From positions 1 to 33,471 of the forward strand of contig JAIFMY010000215.1 of the NCBI GenBank assembly GCA_020048155.1: a DNA stretch of 33,471 nucleotides. The letters run 5' to 3'. Position 1 is the first letter of the stretch; each line of letters opens with the position of its first letter. Source of the stretch: Bacteroidota bacterium. GTDB lineage: Bacteria > Bacteroidota > Bacteroidia > Bacteroidales > DYOH01. Position numbers and translations under genes: made by a program. The notes under the pieces were generated by a model. That model was not told the origin of the DNA and ran no database searches. It saw only the letters and a list, made by a program, of their open reading frames with translations. Below, one piece after another: positions 27,771-33,471 of this stretch.

Positions 27771-28988
27771 TCAGAAGAAGAAATACCATTGTGCAAGGCC
27801 TGCAATGAAACCAAGTACTGCACCTACAATGATTAGTTTCATTTCGTCTTCTTTAAATACTGGTCTAAGAAATTCTACAAACTCATGTTCACTTAGAGCC
27901 GACATTTTGTCTCGTAGGGTTTTCTCCATTTGCACTACCGAGTCTGCATACCAGAAAAAGCTACGAATGACCAAAGGAAATTCTTCTTTGAATCTGAAAA
28001 AAACGATGTTTTTTATAACCCTGAGCTTCGACTCAATAAATAGATTCATCCACTCGCTGTTTTCGGGCTTCATGTTGTCAATAGATGCATCGGTATATTT
28101 TTTTACTATTTTATGAAAGCGCTGAGGGTTAGGTCCACGCAGTATATAATCGAATATGCGTTCGGTTGTAAGTATATTGTTGTGAATAATTTTTGCGTAT
28201 TCAGCCGCCACATCAAACTGACGTTTGATGAACATTCCCTGAAATTCATAATTCCTGAATATTTTCACTGGTTTTATGGGGAAGAAAATAAGCTTCAGTG
28301 CAAGCCAGTTGGTAGCATATCCCACTATAAGACCGAAAGTAGGCAACATCCACCAAGGGTCGTAAAAGTAAAACACCCCCATTTGCACCAAACCGAACAA
28401 CAAGCCAAAGTAAAACCCTGATACTTCGATAAACCGAAATTCATTTTTTCCAACTTTCAGAAATATTTGGTTTATAAGCTCTTTGTCTTGGAGCAAAACA
28501 TCGGTAACCAATTTTTTGAGATCCAGCAAATCGCTTATCTGGTCTTTCATATCCTGCATCATATGGCTTACCGCCAGAGGCAACTGCCGTTCTACGCGCT
28601 GGTATATTTTTTCCTTTTGTTTTTCATTCATCGAATCCCAAATCAGTGCCGCTTCCATTTGCATGATTTCGTCGGTGAGTTTACGTGCCACCTCTTTCAG
28701 CGAATCTTCCATAGCCTTGGCACTTTCCTCGGGGTTTATTCTCAAAAATACTTCGCGCACGCTTATGAGTTTGGTAGTCATGAGGTCTACCGAAATATCA
28801 GCCATTTTTACAGCTTTGGACGGTATTATGCCTTGCCAGCCAAAATAAGGTGGTATACCTACAAAGTTGATCGGATAAAAAGTCATTTTCAGGGCTATGA
28901 CATTGGTTATCCACCCCACTACAGCACTTACAATGGGAATAGTAAGAAAGGGTAGATTTTCTAAGATGTAGCTTATATACTGAGGCAT
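27771..28988 (-). CDS. DUF445 family membrane protein
   Basis: IPIVSAVVGWITNVIALKMTFYPINFVGIPPYFGWQGIIPSKAVKMA, repeated later as GYATNWLALKLIFFPIKPV...FQGMFIKRQ; terminal TM. Confidence 0.88.
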   Translation of the reverse strand: MPQYISYILENLPFLTIPIVSAVVGWITNVIALKMTFYPINFVGIPPYFGWQGIIPSKAVKMADISVDLMTTKLISVREVFLRINPEESAKAMEDSLKEVARKLTDEIMQMEAALIWDSMNEKQKEKIYQRVERQLPLAVSHMMQDMKDQISDLLDLKKLVTDVLLQDKELINQIFLKVGKNEFRFIEVSGFYFGLLFGLVQMGVFYFYDPWWMLPTFGLIVGYATNWLALKLIFFPIKPVKIFRNYEFQGMFIKRQFDVAAEYAKIIHNNILTTERIFDYILRGPNPQRFHKIVKKYTDASIDNMKPENSEWMNLFIESKLRVIKNIVFFRFKEEFPLVIRSFFWYADSVVQMEKTLRDKMSALSEHEFVEFLRPVFKEDEMKLIIVGAVLGFIAGLAQWYFFF

Positions 28989-29101
28989 GCCTATTTTTCA
29001 AAATGAGCAACCAAATTAATAACTTTTTGGCTATTACACGTTTTTTTGATTTTTTTTGTTGTGATATTTGTTTTGGAAAAAGTAGACAAAGCGTAATAGA
29101 A

Positions 29102-29170
29102 TTTGAAACAAGCAATCGGGTGACTCCAAGTGATAACAAGTAATCGGGTGACTCCAAGTCACCCGATTAC
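29102..29170. repeat. Tandem copies of a palindrome-bearing repeat, left side of the TA module
   Basis: TTTGAAACAAGCAATCGGGTGACTCCAAGT (29102-29131, half-palindrome), then perfect GTAATCGGGTGACT-CCA-AGTCACCCGATTAC (29140-29170, 14-bp stem). Confidence 0.9.
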
Positions 29171-29259
29171 TTTCTAATCAGCAGACATGGCCTGTGAAAA
29201 ATGCCCGACCGATAATAATTTTTAAAATTTTTTCGTAAATTTGTAAAAAACAACGTGCT

Positions 29260-29520
29260 ATGCAAGCAATAGAATTTAATGCAGCCATATACAACGGAAC
29301 AATAGTTTTGCCGCTTAAGTACAGGCAAATGAATGTTAAGCACAGTCGTATTATTGTACTTATTGACGAAGATGCCGAGCAAAAAGAACGTACCGAGCGT
29401 AAACAACGGCTTTTGGCAACCATTAAAAAAATACAAGAAATAAACCCCTTCCGTAATATTACAGATGCGGTGGAATGGCAAAAACAGCAACGCGATGAGT
29501 GGGAAAGAAGCTTTGATTGA
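29260..29520 (+). CDS. Putative antitoxin of a PIN-type (VapBC-like) module
   Basis: 86-aa ORF MQAIEFNAAIYNGTIVLPLKYRQ... directly upstream of and overlapping a PIN protein. TAAATTTG (29236-29243) lies 16 nt upstream. Confidence 0.75.
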   Translation: MQAIEFNAAIYNGTIVLPLKYRQMNVKHSRIIVLIDEDAEQKERTERKQRLLATIKKIQEINPFRNITDAVEWQKQQRDEWERSFD

Positions 29521-29875
29521 TAGCAATATATTGGTTTATATTTCGCAAAGGAAATTAGACTTTGAAAAATTACAAGACAATTACGATGCCTTTTATGCAT
29601 CGGTAATTACCTATATGGAAGTTTTGGGATTCAATTTTGAAAGCGAAGCTGAAAAAGCGCTTATTGAAATGCTTTTTGAAGATATTGAAATTATTAATCT
29701 CGATGCCGATATTATAAATAAGGTAATTGAAATAAGAAAGCAAAAAAAGATAAAGCTACCCGATGCTATTGTCTTTGCAACCGCGGCAATAAAGCAAATG
29801 GACTTAATAACTCGAAATTTAAAAGATTTTGAGGGGATTGAGGAAACCGTGAAAATAATAAATCCATTAGATTAA
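29495..29875 (+). CDS. PIN domain toxin (VapC-like)
   Basis: ALIDSNILVYIS, ASVITYMEVLGF, KIKLPDAIVFATAAIKQMDLITRNLKDFEGI are PIN acidic residues. ATG at 29495 overlaps the antitoxin by 26 nt; the ORF extends to 29465. Confidence 0.85.
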   Translation: MSGKEALIDSNILVYISQRKLDFEKLQDNYDAFYASVITYMEVLGFNFESEAEKALIEMLFEDIEIINLDADIINKVIEIRKQKKIKLPDAIVFATAAIKQMDLITRNLKDFEGIEETVKIINPLD

Positions 29876-29924
29876 TACCCCATATATTTTTAGCCTTAGC
29901 AGTGCATTATACTGTACGGAGCAC

Positions 29925-29965
29925 TTTGAAACAAGTAAACGGGTGACTCCAAGTCACCCGTTTAC
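29925..29965. repeat. Palindrome-bearing repeat, right side of the TA module
   Basis: TTTGAAACAAGTAAACGGGTGACTCCAAGT (29925-29954) is 28 of 30 identical to 29102-29131. Perfect hairpin GTAAACGGGTGACT-CCA-AGTCACCCGTTTAC (29935-29965). Confidence 0.9.
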
Positions 29966-29975
29966 GTTCCATTCA

Positions 29976-30021
29976 ATCGCATAGCGATGAACCGTCGGTA
30001 GCCGTGCATGGAAATGCACGG
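29976..30021. repeat. Double-hairpin repeat
   Basis: ATCGC-ATA-GCGAT (29976-29988), 11-nt spacer GAACCGTCGGT, then AG + CCGTGCAT-GGAA-ATGCACGG (30002-30021). Confidence 0.8.
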
Positions 30022-30110
30022 GATTAATGGCAATAAACGAAATAAATTTTGTTGTGTTATTTATTTCACAATGCATGATTGTTGTCATGAATTACAAAGT
30101 GGCTGCGGCG

Positions 30111-30118
30111 TATCTTTG
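30111..30118 (+). promoter_or_regulatory. Candidate -7 promoter element upstream of the hydrogenase regulator
   Basis: TATCTTTG matches TAnnTTTG. No well-placed -33 TTTG was found, which would suit an activator-dependent promoter. Confidence 0.35.
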
Positions 30119-30193
30119 TACAAACTTACGGTAAAGTATTTTCTGAATCGCAAGTGAACATAAAAAAATTCTAATCCAACGGAAATATCACCT

Positions 30194-30478
30194 ATGGAAA
30201 AGAGAATGGGATCTGCCCTCATACTTGTTTACAACCAGCTTGCAGCCGCACAGCTCAATCAAATCCTATCTTTACATTCCGAAATCATCATTGGCCGACA
30301 GGGGTTACCCTTGCGAGAAAGGGGCATTAGCGTTATTTCCATCATACTCGAAGGTACTACCGACCAATTGAATGCCCTCACCGGTAAATTGGGGAAAATA
30401 CAGGGCATACAAGTGAAAAGCATCATGATGAAACCGCTCACCGACCAAGAACCCGAAAACACACCTTTTTTAGCATAA
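30194..30478 (+). CDS. TM1266-type iron-only hydrogenase system putative regulator
   Basis: Small ACT-like protein (EKRMGSALILVYNQLAAAQLNQILSLHSEIIIGRQGLPLRERGISVISIILEGTTDQLNALTGKLGKIQGIQVKSIM) directly upstream of hydG. Confidence 0.82.
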   Translation: MEKRMGSALILVYNQLAAAQLNQILSLHSEIIIGRQGLPLRERGISVISIILEGTTDQLNALTGKLGKIQGIQVKSIMMKPLTDQEPENTPFLA

Positions 30479-30502
30479 TAAAAAAAATAAATTAAAAAAT
30501 AT

Positions 30503-31930
30503 ATGGTTTACAATACACAAACATACAGCATAGCAGACGAGCCCATGAAGCCATTCATTGACCCGAATGAAATATGGGATTTTTTGAATGGTGCAGAAAC
30601 TGACGAATCTAAAATAGAAACCATCATAGAAAAAGCACTTGCAAAAAACCGCTTGAGCCTGAATGAGGTAGCTGCATTGGTGATGACTCAGGAGCCACAT
30701 TTGGTTGAAAAAATAAAACAAGGCGCCCGCACCCTCAAAGAGCGGGTGTACGGCGACCGCATAGTACTTTTTGCTCCTCTTTATATAGGCAATATGTGCA
30801 CCAACAACTGCCAGTACTGTGGTTTTAGGGTCACCAATACCAATCAGAAACGTGTGACGCTTTCGCACAGCCAAATCATAGACCAGGTGATGAGCCTCGA
30901 AGATGACGGGCACAAACGCCTTATACTGGTGTATGGTGAGCATCCCAAGTATACTCCCGATTTTATTGCCGATACCGTGCGCACCGTGTACAGCGTGAAA
31001 CACAAAAACGGAGAGATACGCCGGGTGAACATAAATGCTGCTCCGCAAAGCGTTGAAGGTTTCAGAACCATAAAAGAATCGGGGATAGGAACGTATCAGA
31101 TTTTTCAGGAAACATACCACCCCGAAACATACAAAAAAGTGCACCCGGCGGGTCACAAAAGCGATTTCGACAACAGGCTCACCTCGCTCGACCGTGCGCA
31201 AGAGGCAGGCATAGACGATGTGGGGATAGGTGTGCTTTTCGGGCTATACGATTGGCGCTACGAGGTGCTTGCACTGGTAAGGCACGTAAACCATTTTGAA
31301 GCTGCTTACAAAGTGGGTCCTCATACCATTTCTTTCCCTCGTATTCAGGCCGCTTCGGAAATGAATATTGACGATAAGTATATGGTTTCCGACGAGGATT
31401 TCACCAAACTCGTGGCCATACTCAGGTTGGCTGTGCCATACACAGGCATGATACTCACCGCCCGCGAACCGGCGCACATTAGGCGCGAGGTGCTCAAATA
31501 TGGAGTTTCGCAGATAGATGGTGGTACCAACATACAAATGGGCGGATACTCTGAGAAAAATGCTACGAACCAGGATTTGCAGTTTGAGCAGTTTGAGATA
31601 AGCGATACCCGCTCGCTGGCTGAGGTGATAGACGAACTGATAGAGAACGATTATATGCCTTCGTTTTGCACTGCTTGCTACCGCAATGGCCGCACCGGAG
31701 AGCATTTCATGGAATTCAGCGTGCCGGGTTTCATCAAGCGATTCTGTGGCCCCAACGCCTTGCTCACCATGGCCGAGTACATAGAAGACTATGCCAACGA
31801 TGCTACACGTGCCAAAGGCTACGCGTTTATTGACAGGAAAGTAGATGAACTGTCTAAAACCCAGAATGTGGAAAAACTGAGAGAAAGGCTTGAACAAATA
31901 AAAACAGGTGTCAGGGATTTGTACTTTTAG
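30503..31930 (+). CDS. hydG: [FeFe]-hydrogenase H-cluster radical SAM maturase HydG
   Basis: Radical SAM CTNNCQYC (CX3CX2C) and the C-terminal auxiliary-cluster motif CTAC-X22-C (CX2CX22C) diagnostic for HydG; APLYIGNMCTNNCQYCGFR; DWRYEVLALVRH. Confidence 0.96.
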   Translation: MVYNTQTYSIADEPMKPFIDPNEIWDFLNGAETDESKIETIIEKALAKNRLSLNEVAALVMTQEPHLVEKIKQGARTLKERVYGDRIVLFAPLYIGNMCTNNCQYCGFRVTNTNQKRVTLSHSQIIDQVMSLEDDGHKRLILVYGEHPKYTPDFIADTVRTVYSVKHKNGEIRRVNINAAPQSVEGFRTIKESGIGTYQIFQETYHPETYKKVHPAGHKSDFDNRLTSLDRAQEAGIDDVGIGVLFGLYDWRYEVLALVRHVNHFEAAYKVGPHTISFPRIQAASEMNIDDKYMVSDEDFTKLVAILRLAVPYTGMILTAREPAHIRREVLKYGVSQIDGGTNIQMGGYSEKNATNQDLQFEQFEISDTRSLAEVIDELIENDYMPSFCTACYRNGRTGEHFMEFSVPGFIKRFCGPNALLTMAEYIEDYANDATRAKGYAFIDRKVDELSKTQNVEKLRERLEQIKTGVRDLYF

Positions 31931-33450
31931 AAATTGAATTCTTCGTCCAAATCTTCGATGGTGTACTCAAACGCACCTATGTCTATACGCTCGTTGAAAA
32001 TGCGGGGCAGTGTTTTTATATCCTGCACCGTAGTTTCAAATTTGTATATTTCAGGTTCACCGGCATCTACACACCTCGAGTCTTCGCGCAGGGCATAATT
32101 ATTGGAACGTACATTTACGAAACCCGGAAAACCATATAAGTTATTGTCGTACACCAGAATTTCGGCATCCAGAATAATACCGGCCATGGCAGTTTCTTCG
32201 AGTTCGAAGCAATTGTACTCAAACTGGGCGCTGCTTGGTTTGGTGTCGAAAAGTATATTGTTGCCATTTTCGGCCCAGTTTCCGTATATGATGTTGTTTA
32301 CCATTTTAACCATAAAAGGGGTGGTGAAATACACACATCCGCCGCTTATGCTTGCCTGGTTGTATACTAGGGTGTTGTTGTTGGCTGTAAAATCTGAGTT
32401 GCGCACCGATACCGCTCCTCCATATTCCGCTTGGTTCTTGTATATCGAATTATTGAGCAGGGTAGTAGTATATGCAAAATCGTCGATATGAATGGCTCCG
32501 CCAAATTGGCCGGCTTCGTTCAGATTCAGATAATTGCCTGTAATTTTAACGGAAGCATGAAAATCGATAAATATAGCCCCTCCTGCTTGGCTGGCGTAGT
32601 TTTTTTTCAATATTGAATAAGCCAAATCTGTGTAGGTACCTTCGCCTAAGTACAAAGCTCCACCTTTGGGCGCCTTATTTGAGTCGAAAATTGAAAATTG
32701 CAGCACAGGTCGGCATTGGTTGGTATTTATGGCTCCGCCCATGTATTGGGCTTCGTTGTTGAAAAATACATTTCCTGAAGATTTGAGGTGTGTGTTGCTG
32801 AGATATATAGCACCACCAAAACCAGCATTGTTGTTTTTGAAAATACAATCGTTGATAAATACTCCATAACCCCCGTTTTTTATCATGAGTGCACCGCCAT
32901 TGCCACTGGCTTTGTTGTTGCGGAATTCGCATTTTTCAATGCGCATGGCAGTTATATTTTCGAGGTAAATGGCTCCCCCATCGTCTTCGGGGGAGTGTTC
33001 ACGTTCCACATTGTCTTGCGCCACGGCGTATTCAAACAAGCAATACACCAGCCTGCAAGTATCGCCATCCATCTGTCCGGGTTTTCGCATCATGCTTATA
33101 CCTCGCCAAGAGCCTTGCATACCGCGGGTTTCGTAAAATCCGGTGGTGTCGGTTACAGTAAATATGATGCTATCTGTGGGCAGGCCTATGGCTTCTAACA
33201 GGCCAAGTACCTCGAGTTTGTAAGGTCCATCGAACTGAATCACCACACCGGCTTCTATCTGCAATATTTCTTCCGCTGGTATGGTTATATTGCCCTTTAC
33301 TATGTACGGGGACTGATTTTTGAACCAACTTCCTTGTATATGCCCTTCATTTATAAAGGTTTGTGCATGGGCAAACGTCAGCCCGGCTATCAGCATTACA
33401 AATAAAAAAGTACTCAGAAATTTCAATTTCATATATCGGTTGGTTTGCAT
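31927..33450 (-). CDS. Secreted right-handed beta-helix (polymorphic-membrane-protein-like) protein
   Basis: Signal peptide MKLKFLSTFLFVMLIAGLTFAHAQ; about nine GGA[IL]-type rungs (GGAIYLE, GGALMIK, GGAIYLS, GGAINTN, GGALYLG, GGAIFID, GGAIHID, GGAVSVR, GGCVYFT); ends ERIDIGAFEY. Confidence 0.88.
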   Translation of the reverse strand: MQTNRYMKLKFLSTFLFVMLIAGLTFAHAQTFINEGHIQGSWFKNQSPYIVKGNITIPAEEILQIEAGVVIQFDGPYKLEVLGLLEAIGLPTDSIIFTVTDTTGFYETRGMQGSWRGISMMRKPGQMDGDTCRLVYCLFEYAVAQDNVEREHSPEDDGGAIYLENITAMRIEKCEFRNNKASGNGGALMIKNGGYGVFINDCIFKNNNAGFGGAIYLSNTHLKSSGNVFFNNEAQYMGGAINTNQCRPVLQFSIFDSNKAPKGGALYLGEGTYTDLAYSILKKNYASQAGGAIFIDFHASVKITGNYLNLNEAGQFGGAIHIDDFAYTTTLLNNSIYKNQAEYGGAVSVRNSDFTANNNTLVYNQASISGGCVYFTTPFMVKMVNNIIYGNWAENGNNILFDTKPSSAQFEYNCFELEETAMAGIILDAEILVYDNNLYGFPGFVNVRSNNYALREDSRCVDAGEPEIYKFETTVQDIKTLPRIFNERIDIGAFEYTIEDLDEEFNF

Positions 33451-33471
33451 TGCAAATTAATACAATCTCTA

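Noticed and set aside
29167-29600. 119- and 140-aa minus-strand ORFs across the TA module
   Set aside because: Antisense to the antitoxin/PIN pair; no motif support.
30470-31201. 243-aa minus-strand ORF antisense to hydG
   Set aside because: Lies opposite a highly confident HydG frame; composition is typical of a shadow ORF.
31244-31897. 217-aa minus-strand ORF antisense to hydG
   Set aside because: Shadow ORF with no domain motifs.

Overview
This is a Bacteroidota-type chromosomal fragment: AT-rich intergenic regions, TAnnTTTG promoter motifs, no obvious Shine-Dalgarno sites, and many lipoprotein signal peptides. I assign about 30 protein-coding genes. In order they are: prfC (5'-truncated by the window edge), a PPK2 polyphosphate kinase with a long charged N-terminal extension, a DUF3108 protein, a minus-strand signalling cluster (receiver, hybrid histidine kinase, receiver, CHASE8-like histidine kinase, YfiR), two lipoproteins, and a redox operon (NfnA/SudB-like, NfnB/SudA/GltD-like, dihydroorotate-dehydrogenase-like). 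These are followed by yaaA-SNF2 helicase, OmpA-YfiR-MCP, an orphan ABC ATPase, a small membrane protein, a Thr-rich mini-lipoprotein missing from the ORF track, uvrB, an EEP-family nuclease/phosphatase, a DUF445 protein, a VapBC-like toxin-antitoxin pair framed by palindromes, a TM1266-type regulator with hydG, and a beta-helix surface protein. The best candidates for undescribed biology are: (i) two separate YfiR (DUF4154) modules wired to a histidine kinase and to an MCP rather than to a diguanylate cyclase, one of them next to an OmpA-like protein, so resembling YfiBNR with a swapped output; (ii) modular double-hairpin DNA repeats with a fixed 5-3-5 / 11-nt / AGCC-hairpin geometry and C(GNA)G triloops; (iii) a toxin-antitoxin module flanked by 30-nt direct repeats and covarying palindromes; (iv) an operon coupling NfnAB-like subunits to a non-canonical DHOD-like flavoprotein. 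All family assignments come from reading motifs; no database search was run.
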